64,000 nt of DNA from Maribacter sp. 4G9 (GCF_002742265.1 NZ_MDGL01000149.1:1-64000); one strand, 5' to 3'. Counted from the stretch's first letter, positions 36,216-46,276 are shown. Program-made: numbers and translations. Notes: a model not told the origin generated them from the letters alone.

Positions 36216-36227
36216 GCAATCGGTTGC
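36216..36227. promoter_or_regulatory. Candidate LacI-family operator at the susC promoter
   Basis: GCAATCGGTTGC has a central CG and arms complementary at five of six positions, the classic LacI-family operator shape. It overlaps the predicted -33 box of the rightward promoter, so binding should repress susC. Confidence 0.6.
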
Positions 36228-36254
36228 TTTTTTCGATATTGATTTCTAGATTTG
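36224..36254 (+). promoter_or_regulatory. Predicted susC promoter
   Basis: TAGATTTG at 36247-36254 matches the Bacteroidota -7 consensus TAnnTTTG exactly. TTG at 36224-36226 gives a partial -33 box at a 20-base spacing. The susC ATG is 66 bases downstream. Confidence 0.55.
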
Positions 36255-36320
36255 GCTCAGTTAACATTAAGTTCACATTTCAGAGCAATTAATTTAATCA
36301 TCAACCTAACAACACAAAAT

Positions 36321-39300
36321 ATGGAAAAATCAAGTCATTTGACCATTTTGAAAAGAGCATGCCTACTGATGGTATTCTGCTATCTTGCCTGCACAAACTT
36401 TTCAAATGCGCAAAGTGGGTCCACAATAACGGGTACTGTTGTGGACAGCGAAAATTCACCCCTACCTGGAGCATCGATTGTCGAAAAAGGAACTTCCAAT
36501 GGAGTTTCTACGGATTTCGACGGGAACTTTTCAATTGATCTTTCTAGTGCCAATGCAATACTTTTGGTTTCCTATATAGGGTATGATCCAAAGGAAATTA
36601 GCGTAGAAGGAAAATCCAATATTGTCATAAACCTTAACGAAAACGCCTCTGCTTTGGACGAAGTAGTTGTTGTGGGTTATGGTAGCCAAAAACGTTCCGA
36701 TGTTACGGGGGCGATAGCAAGCGCCAATCTTGAAGCGTTTGAGGAAGCGCCCAATACCAATATAGCGCAGAGCTTACAGGGTACCGTCCCCGGCCTAAAC
36801 GTTGGCCAGGTGAACACGGCAGGTGGGACCCCTGAAATTACTATTAGGGGGCAAGTATCCCTAAATGGTAGCCAAAGCGTACTTATCGTTTTGGATGGTA
36901 TACAATATAATGGATCATTGTCTTCAATAAACCCAAATGATATCGAATCCATAGATGTATTAAAGGATGTTAGTTCTACCGCAATTTATGGGGCGCAAGC
37001 AGCCAACGGGGTAATTTTGATAACCTCCAAGGGAGGAAAGAGAAATCAAAAACCTAAAGTTTCCATTAGCTCTTCATATGCAACCCTACAACCGTCTCAA
37101 AATATAAGGCCGCTAAGAAGGGATGCATATATTGACCATTTGAACATGCAATTATACGATTTGCGTTTTCTAGCTCCTGACTATCTAACACCAAATCCAA
37201 ACTATGTTGGGTATTTTGAACCCGGGCAGGGTATTAATGCCAATTTTGAACTACAATCAGATACCAATCCCGGTGAATTTAACGACAATGATTACGATTG
37301 GTGGGAGGAAGGTACCCAAACAGGCTTTGTTAGACAAAATGAAATAAGTGTCGCAGGTGCCTCAGAGTCCACTAGCTATTTGGTTTCCTTAGGACTAACC
37401 GAACAGGAAGGTATAATTAGAAACGACGACTTTTCTCGTAGAAGCATCCGCGTAAACCTGGAAAGCAATATCACAAAAGGTTGGAAGATAGGTGTGCAAT
37501 CCTTTGGGTCGTTTGTCAAACAGGATGGTGACGAACCTTTTTTGTCGCAATTGGCAGGTTTTTCCCCTTTACTTGTTCCTTTTGACGATCAAGGTAATCT
37601 TATTCCCAATCCGGCAGGTACCATAGAACCCAATCCCTTTTTGGGCCTGGATACGCAAGACTATGAACGTCATGATTATTTCTTTGCCAATTTATATACT
37701 GAAGTAGACCTTCCTTTTATAAAAGGTTTGTCCTATCGTCTCAATTTTGGTAATAACTATAGAATAGATAAGTTTTACGGATCTAGTATTTATGAAGCGG
37801 GACAAACAGGGCTTGCGAGTAAGGACGTACGGTTTTATAGGGACTATACTTTGGACAATCTGTTAAATTACAGTAGGATTTTTGGAAAGCATGACGTTTC
37901 GGCCACCTTACTCTACGGAGCCATCGAGCGACAAGAAGAGACTACTGTGGCAACGGCCACCGGTTTTGACCGATTGCTGTTGGGCTACAATGATCTAGCC
38001 GTAGGAGCCATACCCACAATAAACTCAAGTGCATATACGGAGACTTTGAACTATCAAATGCTTAGGGCGAATTATAAATTTGATAACAGGTATATCCTGA
38101 CCGGTACTATTAGACGGGATGGATTTTCTGGGTTTGCGGCCAATGAAAAAACCGCTTATTTCCCTTCCGGTGCCTTGGGATGGATTGTGTCCAATGAGTC
38201 TTTTTTAAGGGATTCTGAATGGATAAACAACTTGAAGTTCAGGGCCAGTTACGGTATTAGTGGAAATCAGACCCCAAGATTCACCTCCCTAGCGAGATTG
38301 GGCACCAGAGCCGCCTATGTTTTTGGGGACGGTTCAGGTCCTGCTTTTGGTCAAGAGCTTACCTCATTGGCCAATCCTAACCTAAGATGGGAAAAAACCG
38401 CGGGTCTCAACCTAGGTTTGGACTTCTCACTTTTTACCGATAGGTTGCGAGGAAACCTGGATGTATATCAAAATACTACGGACGATTTATTGTTTTCAGT
38501 AAGGATACCCTTCCTTACGGGTTTTAGCAATATTCAGACAAACGTAGGTAAGATACAGAATACTGGTCTCGAGGTTTCTTTATCGGGTGATATTGTGCGT
38601 AATGACAACTTTACCTGGACGGCTACAGCGAACTTCTCAACAAATAAGAACGAAATTCTAGAACTTACCGGGGAGGACGCTGATGGCGATGGTGTTGAAG
38701 ATGATTTGATTCAAAGTAATCTTTTCATAGGGGAATCCATAAATGCAATTTATGATTACGAAGTAGATGGTATTTACCAAATAGGAGATGATATTCCAGA
38801 TGGTTATGCTATTGGAAATTACAGGGTCGTTGACCAAAACGGTGATGGAGTTATTACGCAAGCGGATGACCGCAAAATACTAGGAACCAGGGACCCTTCT
38901 TATGCAGTGTCTTTGTTGAACACGTTTACCTATAAAAATTTATCCTTTAGTTTTTTCCTTAACTCAATACAAGGTAATGGTGGAAACTATATTTCAAGGA
39001 ATGACAATGCACTTTATAGAAATGCCAATACATTGTACCAAAACGTACTTACAGGAATCGATTACTGGTCACCGGACAATCCAGATGGACTGAACGCCAT
39101 GGCGCCAAGCAGACCTGGGATTTCAGGAACACGTTATGAAAACAGAAGTTTCGTTCGTCTACAGGATATTAATCTTAGATATAACTTCAATAGGGATATT
39201 CTTGAAAGGATAGGTTTAACGGATTTAAGTGTATTTGTTAGTGGAAAGAACCTGTTTACATGGACAGATTGGACTGGATGGGATCCAGAATTTCAAAGGG

Positions 39301-39389
39301 CGTCAGATGGGATTTATGGTGTAGGCCTTACTACTAATGGCAGACCTGTATTAAAAGGATACTCACTAGGTTTAAACTTATCATTCTAA
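36321..39389 (+). CDS. SusC/RagA-type TonB-dependent outer membrane transporter
   Basis: 1022 residues from the ATG at 36321; the frame extends to 36252, but MEKSSHLTILKRACLLMVF is the natural signal peptide. A carboxypeptidase-like regulatory domain (GTVVDSENSPLPGASIVEKGTS) is followed by the TonB box/plug (NASALDEVVVVGYGSQKRSDVTGAI) and a 22-strand barrel ending GYSLGLNLSF. It imports oligosaccharides in energy-coupled fashion with the SusD lipoprotein encoded 11 bases downstream. The substrate is inferred to be a uronate-containing oligosaccharide. Confidence 0.95.
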   Translation: MEKSSHLTILKRACLLMVFCYLACTNFSNAQSGSTITGTVVDSENSPLPGASIVEKGTSNGVSTDFDGNFSIDLSSANAILLVSYIGYDPKEISVEGKSNIVINLNENASALDEVVVVGYGSQKRSDVTGAIASANLEAFEEAPNTNIAQSLQGTVPGLNVGQVNTAGGTPEITIRGQVSLNGSQSVLIVLDGIQYNGSLSSINPNDIESIDVLKDVSSTAIYGAQAANGVILITSKGGKRNQKPKVSISSSYATLQPSQNIRPLRRDAYIDHLNMQLYDLRFLAPDYLTPNPNYVGYFEPGQGINANFELQSDTNPGEFNDNDYDWWEEGTQTGFVRQNEISVAGASESTSYLVSLGLTEQEGIIRNDDFSRRSIRVNLESNITKGWKIGVQSFGSFVKQDGDEPFLSQLAGFSPLLVPFDDQGNLIPNPAGTIEPNPFLGLDTQDYERHDYFFANLYTEVDLPFIKGLSYRLNFGNNYRIDKFYGSSIYEAGQTGLASKDVRFYRDYTLDNLLNYSRIFGKHDVSATLLYGAIERQEETTVATATGFDRLLLGYNDLAVGAIPTINSSAYTETLNYQMLRANYKFDNRYILTGTIRRDGFSGFAANEKTAYFPSGALGWIVSNESFLRDSEWINNLKFRASYGISGNQTPRFTSLARLGTRAAYVFGDGSGPAFGQELTSLANPNLRWEKTAGLNLGLDFSLFTDRLRGNLDVYQNTTDDLLFSVRIPFLTGFSNIQTNVGKIQNTGLEVSLSGDIVRNDNFTWTATANFSTNKNEILELTGEDADGDGVEDDLIQSNLFIGESINAIYDYEVDGIYQIGDDIPDGYAIGNYRVVDQNGDGVITQADDRKILGTRDPSYAVSLLNTFTYKNLSFSFFLNSIQGNGGNYISRNDNALYRNANTLYQNVLTGIDYWSPDNPDGLNAMAPSRPGISGTRYENRSFVRLQDINLRYNFNRDILERIGLTDLSVFVSGKNLFTWTDWTGWDPEFQRASDGIYGVGLTTNGRPVLKGYSLGLNLSF

Positions 39390-39400
39390 TTCAATAAACA

Positions 39401-41074
39401 ATGAAAAAAATAATACTATTTCTAGCTATAATCCCCTTTTTCTGGGGATGTGACGAAGATTTCTTGGAAGAAAGACCAGAAGACTTTTTGAGTTCTACCA
39501 ATGCTTTTACAACATACGCGGATTTTACTGCATCTGTTAACAATTTGTACTTTTTGGTAAGAAGGCAGTTTTACAACAGGGATGAGAATAGGCCGTTCGA
39601 TTTTGTGTATGGCACCGATCTGGTCTTTGACGGGGAGCCTGGGGGCACCCAAAGGCATGGCAATATGGTACAGGCATATGACCCAGCGGGCGATATTGCC
39701 ACCACACATTGGAACTTGCTGTATAAGACCATCTCTGAGGCCAACACGGTTATTGAGCGAGCCCCATTGTCTGAAATGAACGAGGAGGAGATCCAGGACA
39801 TTGTTTCCCAAGCAAGATTTTTCAGGGGATTTGCCTATAACGTATTAGCCACCCTATATGGAGGTGTGCCCATAGTGACAGAGGAGATTAAAGAGCCTAA
39901 AATTGATTTTGTTAGGGCCAGTAAGAATGAGGTGTTACAGCAGGCCATAGATGATTTAATCTTTGCCGCCCAAAACCTACCCGCTATTTCAACAGCACAA
40001 GATGGTCGGGTAAATGATTTAGTGGCACACCATTATCTGGCAGAGGCCTATCTTTCCATGGGGATGAATACAGAAGCCATTGCCTCGGCCACTACGGTCA
40101 TCAATAACCCCAATACCGCTTTAATGACGGCTCGTTATGGCTCCCGTTCCACAGAAGAACCTGGTGACGTTTACTGGGATCTTTTCAGAAGGGGCAATCA
40201 AAACCGTGCCAGCGGCAATACGGAAGCCTTATGGGTAATCCAATTTGAATTGGATGTACAAGGGGGCGGCATACAGTCTGGCAGCCGCGGTGGTTCATAT
40301 CCTGCTGAAAGACATTTTGCACCCTTGTTACGCTTTGCCCCCTTCAACTCCTGGCCAGTAGGTGATTACACTGGAGGAAGGGGAATTGGTTGGGGAATTA
40401 CCACGGAGTTCTATACAAATACAGTATGGGGAAATGACGCCTCCAATCCAGATTTCGTAAATGACATTAGAAATGCCAACCATAACTTTATACGGATTTT
40501 CAACAGGGATAATTCCTCTGCTTTGGCAATAATAGCAGATGAAATAGGCAGGGATACGGTTTGGTCCACCGAAACACAACCAAGGATTCGGGAATTTTAT
40601 GCCTATCCTACCAAGGTAACCACTCCTTATAATCATCCGGAAGGCCTATTAAGACCAAGCAGTGTGCCTTTTGCCCTTACCTCGGCAGCTGGTTCCACGT
40701 ACACGGATCAATATATGTTAAGACTGGCCGAAACTTACTTGCTACGGGCAGAGGCTTACTTGGCCAATAACCAGTCACAATTGGCGGCAGATGATATTAA
40801 TGTGGTACGTAGTAGGGCAAATGCGTCTGCCGTGGCTGCTGGAGATGTAACGTTGGATTATATTTTGGATGAACGTGTTCGTGAATTGGGCCTTGAAGAA
40901 AAAAGAAGGCTTACTTTAATGCGGACAAACACAATTTATGATAGGGTTATACGGTACAATCCGTTTTACGTTGAAAATGGCATGCAGGAACATTTCAATT
41001 TATGGCCCATTCCTGCCAATGAAATCGAGGGTAACCGTGGTGCGGTCTTGGAACAAAACCCAGGGTATAATTAA
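39401..41074 (+). CDS. SusD/RagB-family glycan-binding lipoprotein
   Basis: 557 residues. The lipobox is in LAIIPFFWGC (Cys17). The SusD signature FLEERPEDFLSSTNAFTTYADF follows, with tetratricopeptide-like helices around RFFRGFAYNVLATLYGGVPIVTE and a C-terminal RLAETYLLRAEAYLANNQ and ILDERVRELGLEEKRR. It forms the lid over the SusC barrel at the cell surface and captures oligosaccharides. Followed by 133 bases before the next gene. Confidence 0.95.
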   Translation: MKKIILFLAIIPFFWGCDEDFLEERPEDFLSSTNAFTTYADFTASVNNLYFLVRRQFYNRDENRPFDFVYGTDLVFDGEPGGTQRHGNMVQAYDPAGDIATTHWNLLYKTISEANTVIERAPLSEMNEEEIQDIVSQARFFRGFAYNVLATLYGGVPIVTEEIKEPKIDFVRASKNEVLQQAIDDLIFAAQNLPAISTAQDGRVNDLVAHHYLAEAYLSMGMNTEAIASATTVINNPNTALMTARYGSRSTEEPGDVYWDLFRRGNQNRASGNTEALWVIQFELDVQGGGIQSGSRGGSYPAERHFAPLLRFAPFNSWPVGDYTGGRGIGWGITTEFYTNTVWGNDASNPDFVNDIRNANHNFIRIFNRDNSSALAIIADEIGRDTVWSTETQPRIREFYAYPTKVTTPYNHPEGLLRPSSVPFALTSAAGSTYTDQYMLRLAETYLLRAEAYLANNQSQLAADDINVVRSRANASAVAAGDVTLDYILDERVRELGLEEKRRLTLMRTNTIYDRVIRYNPFYVENGMQEHFNLWPIPANEIEGNRGAVLEQNPGYN

Positions 41075-41207
41075 AAAGATTTTATAAAATGTTATGTTAG
41101 TTTAGTTGTTAGTTTTATTATTTTTTTTTGAAAGTCACTTTTATTTTGCGTCTTCCAAAAATTGATTGAGTTAGTTTAGTTAATTACCGTTGTTCTAACC
41201 AAAGATT

Positions 41208-42425
41208 ATGAAAAGAATTATTTTGATTTTAGTTTTAATGCCAATAATGGCTTGTACATCAAAAAAAGAGGAAATCATTTTCAGTTTAGGAGAGAACAAC
41301 GGTATTCTAGTTGATCGACCTACCTCCGTCCACATTGGAGATTTGGATATTTCAAAGTATGATCTTTACAACAACGGACATCTTATTCCTTATGATTTTG
41401 ATACAGAAACAAATAAAATCTGGTTTGTACATGGTCCCGGAAAATCCCTTGAATATACGCTTAAGCCTAAGAATGAATTCCAAAACGATGTAGATAAATT
41501 AACTGCCAAAAAAGAAGATGGCCTTTTAACCCTATCCATAGGGAATGAGCCTAGGGTAGGTTACAGGTATGGAATGCATTACCCTCCCAACGGAGTAGAT
41601 TCCATTTTTAAAAAATCAGGTTTTATACATCCCCTTCTTACTCCCTCTGGTGATACGCTTACGAGAATAAACCCACCGGACCATTGGCATCATTATGGTA
41701 TTTGGGGACCCTGGACCCATACCAGAATTGATACCGTTAGGGTAGACTTTTGGAATATTGGAGATGGAAATGGTACAGTACTGCACAAGGAATTTAAAAA
41801 AGAATCAAATGGACAAGTCGCTTCCGGTTTTACCGCCGTTCAAGAACATATGGACCTCAAGACTGAAAATAGTCCGCAGGTGGCCCTTGAGGAAAAACTT
41901 GAAGTAAAGATATGGGAGCTCAACAACAAAAACCGCTATATCATGGATTATAGCTCCAGCTTTACCAGTCCCTTAAAAAATGGTATCTTATTTGAAGCCT
42001 ATAGATATGGTGGTGGTATTGGAATGCGATTTACGGAACGTTGGAAAAAGGATAACTGTAAGGTGCTAACCTCTGAGGGAAAAGACAGACTATCCGCAGA
42101 TGGCACAAACGCCAAATGGGCCATTGTGAGCGGTGAGGCCAGCAATGGAACGGGAACGAACGGCATTCTATTTCTGAGTCATTCCGGCAACAGAATGCAC
42201 CCTGAACCTATGCGAGTCTGGCCCATTGACGGAAATGGCGGCCGCGGGGATATGTTCTTTGAATTTTGCCCGATCAGACATGAACCCTGGGAAATTGAAC
42301 CCAATCAAGTATATCAATTAAAATATAGAATGGTGGTCTTTGAGGGAGAACTTTCCCCTGAAGAGGCAGAAGCTTATTGGAAGGACTTCGTTGAACCTGT
42401 ACAATCAGAATTAGAGGTAAATTAA
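41208..42425 (+). CDS. DUF6807 (PmoA-like) lipoprotein
   Basis: 405 residues with lipobox LMPIMAC (Cys16). The conserved HPLLTPSGDTLTRINPPDHWHHYGIWGPWTH motif, with several histidines, marks the DUF6807 family (older name PmoA-like). These proteins occur in polysaccharide loci, often beside Gfo/Idh/MocA dehydrogenases. The fold is beta-rich and the histidines suggest metal or sugar binding. No verified enzyme activity is known to me. It follows SusD and is 12 bases before the first dehydrogenase, so the two probably act together outside the cytoplasm. The gap before it contains GTTAGTTTAGTT twice (41096-41107, 41170-41181). Confidence 0.85.
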   Translation: MKRIILILVLMPIMACTSKKEEIIFSLGENNGILVDRPTSVHIGDLDISKYDLYNNGHLIPYDFDTETNKIWFVHGPGKSLEYTLKPKNEFQNDVDKLTAKKEDGLLTLSIGNEPRVGYRYGMHYPPNGVDSIFKKSGFIHPLLTPSGDTLTRINPPDHWHHYGIWGPWTHTRIDTVRVDFWNIGDGNGTVLHKEFKKESNGQVASGFTAVQEHMDLKTENSPQVALEEKLEVKIWELNNKNRYIMDYSSSFTSPLKNGILFEAYRYGGGIGMRFTERWKKDNCKVLTSEGKDRLSADGTNAKWAIVSGEASNGTGTNGILFLSHSGNRMHPEPMRVWPIDGNGGRGDMFFEFCPIRHEPWEIEPNQVYQLKYRMVVFEGELSPEEAEAYWKDFVEPVQSELEVN

Positions 42426-42437
42426 AATTAACTACCA

Positions 42438-43817
42438 ATGCAAAGAAGAAATTTTATCAAAAAAACATCTATTGGCACCGCTGCGGCAGTAGCATTTCCT
42501 ACAATCGTTCCCTCATCGGTATTTGGGAAAAATGCCCCAAGTAACAAAATCAATATTGGTCAAATAGGCTGTGGGCGTATTGCGCGCGGACATGATATTC
42601 CAGATACCTTTAAATATGATGATGCACGTTTTATTGCCGTTTGTGATTTGGACTCCAAACGTCTTGGAGATGCAAAAACACTGGTAGACGGTTATTACAG
42701 GGAAAAAACGGGTAAGTCCAAATATATGGATACCAAGACCTACGGGGACTACCGTGAAATGCTTTTGGACAAGGATATAGATGCTGTAGTCATCAGTACA
42801 CCAGACCACTGGCATTCCCAACCTGCCATGGAAGCGGCTATTGCCGGGAAGGATATCTACCTTCAAAAACCTACATCACTTACCGTAAAGGAAGGTCAAC
42901 AATTGCAAAAGGCGGTTCAGGAAAATAACGTTGTACTACAAGTAGGCACTCAGCAAAGAGCAATGCCTCAATTTAGAGTTGCGGCAGAGCTTGTTAGAAA
43001 TGGAAGGATTGGTAAAATCCATACCGTTAAAATTGGGTTGCCAGGTGACCCAGCGGGCCCAGAAGCTCCAGCTATGCCGGTCCCTAGTAACCTTAATTTT
43101 GATATGTGGTTGGGCTCTACCCCAGAAGTTCCATATACAGAAATTGGAGTTCATCCGCAAAACGACTATAGTAGACCTGGTTGGTTAAGACATAGAAATT
43201 ATGGTGCAGGAATGATCACTGGCTGGGGACAGCATCATTATGATTCCGCCGCTTGGGGTATGAACACCGAACTTACCGGACCGGTATCGGTTGAAGCATT
43301 GGCAGAATTTCCAAAATCCGGATTATGGAACGTACATGGCGATTTCTTTGTAAAACATGAATATGAGAATGGCATTACCGTTTATACCAGTGGTGGTTAT
43401 ACCAATGGAGTTCAATATATAGGAGAGGATGGTTGGATTTTTGTTTCACGGGGAGATTATACAGCTTCCGCTTCCGATCCAGTGGATAAAGAAAAGAGTT
43501 CAAAAGCATTGAATGCCTCAGATCCCAAAATACTGGAGTCCGTCATTGGTCCCAATGAGATACATTTGGAAAAAATAGATGACCAACATGGCAACTGGTT
43601 GGAGTGTATAAAAACTAGAAAACAACCAATATCTCCCATTGAAAAAGGGCATAAGGCCTGTACCATCTGTTTGATCAGTGATATTGCCATGCAATTTTCA
43701 CGCAAACTAAAATGGGATCCCATCAACGAATGGTTCATAGATGACCCAGAGGCGAACGCCATGTTGCAAAGAGCTCAACGCAAACCTTATGGAACGGATT
43801 ATGTAAAAATGGGATAA
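42438..43817 (+). CDS. Exported Gfo/Idh/MocA-family oxidoreductase (Tat signal)
   Basis: 459 residues. The N-terminus MQRRNFIKKTSIGTAAAVAF has a Tat motif (RRNFIK), implying export folded with its nucleotide bound. The Rossmann motif IGQIGCGRIARGHDIP is at about 38-52. DAVVISTPDHWHSQPAMEAAIAGKDIYLQKPTSLTVKEG carries the catalytic-region Lys-Pro. The family oxidises or reduces sugars, some members at C3 of glycosides. The context (DUF6807, ThuA, second Gfo protein) suggests action on imported uronate-containing sugars in the periplasm. Confidence 0.9.
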   Translation: MQRRNFIKKTSIGTAAAVAFPTIVPSSVFGKNAPSNKINIGQIGCGRIARGHDIPDTFKYDDARFIAVCDLDSKRLGDAKTLVDGYYREKTGKSKYMDTKTYGDYREMLLDKDIDAVVISTPDHWHSQPAMEAAIAGKDIYLQKPTSLTVKEGQQLQKAVQENNVVLQVGTQQRAMPQFRVAAELVRNGRIGKIHTVKIGLPGDPAGPEAPAMPVPSNLNFDMWLGSTPEVPYTEIGVHPQNDYSRPGWLRHRNYGAGMITGWGQHHYDSAAWGMNTELTGPVSVEALAEFPKSGLWNVHGDFFVKHEYENGITVYTSGGYTNGVQYIGEDGWIFVSRGDYTASASDPVDKEKSSKALNASDPKILESVIGPNEIHLEKIDDQHGNWLECIKTRKQPISPIEKGHKACTICLISDIAMQFSRKLKWDPINEWFIDDPEANAMLQRAQRKPYGTDYVKMG

Positions 43818-43823
43818 CATTCG

Positions 43824-43851
43824 AAAGGGTTTCACATCAAAGTCCCTTTTT
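43824..43851 (+). terminator. Weak terminator-like stem after the first Gfo gene
   Basis: AAAGGG at 43824-43829 pairs with CCCTTT at 43844-43849 over a 14-base loop and is followed by two more T residues. It could partly attenuate transcription between the two Gfo genes. Confidence 0.35.
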
Positions 43852-43932
43852 GCTTACCTCCTATTTTGATAACCTACTAGGTCCCATTGTAAAGGTGGGG
43901 CAGAATTTACATTTACTTTGAAATTAAAGCAC

Positions 43933-45315
43933 ATGAAGAAATTCATAGTATTGGCTACTATCCTTTCAATTTTTGGTTTTACAGTTTCATGTGAACAACA
44001 AAAAGGGGAAGAGAAGGACACAAAAAACCAACCTGTTAAGCTAATGACCCTTGATCCGGGCCATTTTCACGCAGCTTTGGTCCAAAAAACCATGTATCCC
44101 CAAGTTGATTCGACCATTTATGTATTTGCACCAAATGGTCCGGAAGTCAAAGATTTTCTCAGTAAGATTGAACAGTACAACACTAGAGATGAAAATCCTA
44201 CCAAGTGGGAAGTAAAAACCTATCTTGGAGAGGATTATCTAACAAAAATGCTTTCCGATAAACCTGGTAATGTAATGGTAGTAGCAGGAAAGAATTCCAA
44301 AAAAATAGACTATATATTGGATGCTGTGAATGCTGGGCTAAACGTTTATGCCGATAAACCTTTGGTTATTGATCCAGAAGGTTTTGAAAAGTTGAAGGAA
44401 GCATTTAAAATCGCCAAGGAGAACGATGTATTGATCTACGATATCATGACAGAGCGATATGAATCAACAACTATGATGCAAAAACAACTTTCGCTCTTAC
44501 CTGCTTTATTTGGGGAATTGGTGGAAGGAACATTGGAAGACCCCGCCATAAGCAAAGAAAGCGTACATCACTTTTTCAAATATGTTTCCGGAAATCCTTT
44601 GGTGCGACCACCTTGGTTCTTTGACGTATCAGAAGAAGGTGAGGGAATCGTGGATGTCACGACACATTTGGTGGACCTGGTACAGTGGGAAGCGTTTCCT
44701 AACGAAGTTATGGATACAACCCAGATAGAAATGATTACCGCAAGAAGGTGGCCCACAAAGGTATCTCAGCAAGAATTTGAAAAGGTCACCGGACTTCCAA
44801 CATTTCCAGAGTACCTTGAGAAAGATGTGGTAAACGATACCTTGCACGTGTACTGCAATGGAGAAATGATCTATAAAATTAAGGATAAGCATGCCAAGGT
44901 ATCCGTAATATGGAACTTTATGGCCCCAGAAGGCACTGGCGATACACACTATAGTATTATGAGAGGTACAAAAAGTGACCTTATCATAAGACAAGGACTA
45001 GAGGAAAATTATAGTCCTGTTCTTTATATTGAAACCAAAGAAATAGATGGTTTTGAAGAACAATTGAATGAAGCATTGAATAGTGATATTAATGACCTAT
45101 TTCCAGGCACTACGCTTACCGAAGTTAAAAAGGGCAAATGGAAGGTGAACATTCCTGATGCATTTAAAGTGGGGCACGAGGCCCACTTTGCACAGGTAAC
45201 GGAGAACTATCTTAAATACTTGGAGTCAGGAGAAATGCCACCTTGGGAAGTACCCAATATGATCACTAAATATTATACTACCATAGAAGCATACAAAATG
45301 GCAAAGGCAAATTAA
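43933..45315 (+). CDS. Gfo/Idh/MocA-like lipoprotein
   Basis: 460 residues from the ATG at 43933; a TTG at 43918 is in frame, but the ATG gives a proper lipoprotein signal, MKKFIVLATILSIFGFTVSC. The domain resembles putative oxidoreductases with DPGHFHAALVQKTMYPQVD instead of the glycine-rich GxGxxG loop, and DAVNAGLNVYADKPLVIDPEGFEKL (the family Lys-Pro in DKPL). Loss of the dinucleotide motif suggests altered or absent NAD binding. It shares one base with the next gene (TAATG), so translation is coupled. Confidence 0.85.
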   Translation: MKKFIVLATILSIFGFTVSCEQQKGEEKDTKNQPVKLMTLDPGHFHAALVQKTMYPQVDSTIYVFAPNGPEVKDFLSKIEQYNTRDENPTKWEVKTYLGEDYLTKMLSDKPGNVMVVAGKNSKKIDYILDAVNAGLNVYADKPLVIDPEGFEKLKEAFKIAKENDVLIYDIMTERYESTTMMQKQLSLLPALFGELVEGTLEDPAISKESVHHFFKYVSGNPLVRPPWFFDVSEEGEGIVDVTTHLVDLVQWEAFPNEVMDTTQIEMITARRWPTKVSQQEFEKVTGLPTFPEYLEKDVVNDTLHVYCNGEMIYKIKDKHAKVSVIWNFMAPEGTGDTHYSIMRGTKSDLIIRQGLEENYSPVLYIETKEIDGFEEQLNEALNSDINDLFPGTTLTEVKKGKWKVNIPDAFKVGHEAHFAQVTENYLKYLESGEMPPWEVPNMITKYYTTIEAYKMAKAN

Positions 45316-46133
45316 TGGGCGAACAATTCTCTTTATCTAATAGAACGTATGCAATCTCTGGGGGAACCGGCATACTTGGAGGGTCAATTGCTGAATACTT
45401 GGTAAATGAAGGGGCTAAAGTCATCCTGTTAGGAAGATCTCTGGAGAAATTGGAATCAAAACAAAAAGTATTGGACCAAATAGCTGCAAACAGTACAACT
45501 ATCTTTAAGGTGGATGTACTTAGTGAAACCGAGTTGTTTAGATTAAAGGAGATAATTTCTACATCTTTTGATACATTGGACGGCTTAATTAATTTGGCCG
45601 GAGGTAATATCCCTGGCGCAACCCTGCGGCCAGATCAGACCATTCATGATATTGCAATGTCAGATACTCAAAAAGTAGTGGACATTAATCTTTTTGGTAC
45701 CGTAATGCCTTCTATAGTTTTGAGTGGTATTATGGTAAAACAAGGTAAAGGTTCTATAATTAATATATCATCCATGGCAGCCAAACAAAGTATTTCAAGG
45801 GTATTGGGCTATTCAATGGCCAAGGCCGGTGTTGATATTTTTACAAAATGGATGGCGCAAGAACTTGCCACAAAACACGGGGATAAAATAAGGGTCAACG
45901 CCATCGCACCAGGATTTTTTATAGGTAACCAGAATAGGAAATTGCTGATTAATGAAGATGGTTCCCTTACGGAAAGAGGACAGCTCATTATCAACAACAC
46001 TCCTATGAAACGTTTTGGCGATGTAATGGAATTAAATGGCATGGTCCATTACCTTTTAAGCGATGCATCCTCATTCGTGACAGGGAGCATTTTTGATTTG
46101 GACGGCGGTTTCAATTCATTTTCTGGAGTTTAG
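45315..46133 (+). CDS. SDR-type D-mannonate oxidoreductase (fructuronate reductase)
   Basis: 272 residues. SDR features: SGGTGILGGSIAEYL for nucleotide binding, NLAGGNIPGAT, the catalytic Ser in INISSMAAK, and YSMAKAGVDIF with Tyr and Lys. The segment APGFFIGNQNRKLLINEDGSLTERGQLII is typical of the SDR class of D-mannonate oxidoreductases that replace UxuB in many bacteria. It reduces fructuronate to mannonate just before uxuA in gene order. No signal peptide. Confidence 0.88.
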   Translation: MGEQFSLSNRTYAISGGTGILGGSIAEYLVNEGAKVILLGRSLEKLESKQKVLDQIAANSTTIFKVDVLSETELFRLKEIISTSFDTLDGLINLAGGNIPGATLRPDQTIHDIAMSDTQKVVDINLFGTVMPSIVLSGIMVKQGKGSIINISSMAAKQSISRVLGYSMAKAGVDIFTKWMAQELATKHGDKIRVNAIAPGFFIGNQNRKLLINEDGSLTERGQLIINNTPMKRFGDVMELNGMVHYLLSDASSFVTGSIFDLDGGFNSFSGV

Positions 46134-46233
46134 AAGATTTGCCAATGAAAGTTCTTGACCAACGGACCTTACAAAAGCGTTTCTATTATGGTATCTTGTT
46201 TTTGAAATAACCATAAAACTGTATATTGTAACC

Positions 46234-46241
46234 TACCTTTG
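46234..46241 (+). promoter_or_regulatory. Possible -7 box upstream of uxuA
   Basis: TACCTTTG matches TAnnTTTG exactly, 35 bases before the uxuA start. A -33 TTTG at normal spacing is not seen, so this would be an internal promoter of uncertain strength. Confidence 0.35.
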
Positions 46242-46276
46242 GAAACACGCGATAATTATCTTTTTTTTAATAAAGA

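Noticed and set aside
41096-41181. Repeated GTTAGTTTAGTT as regulator sites
   Set aside because: Two AT-rich 12-mers in a low-complexity gap; no symmetry and no matching site elsewhere in the locus.
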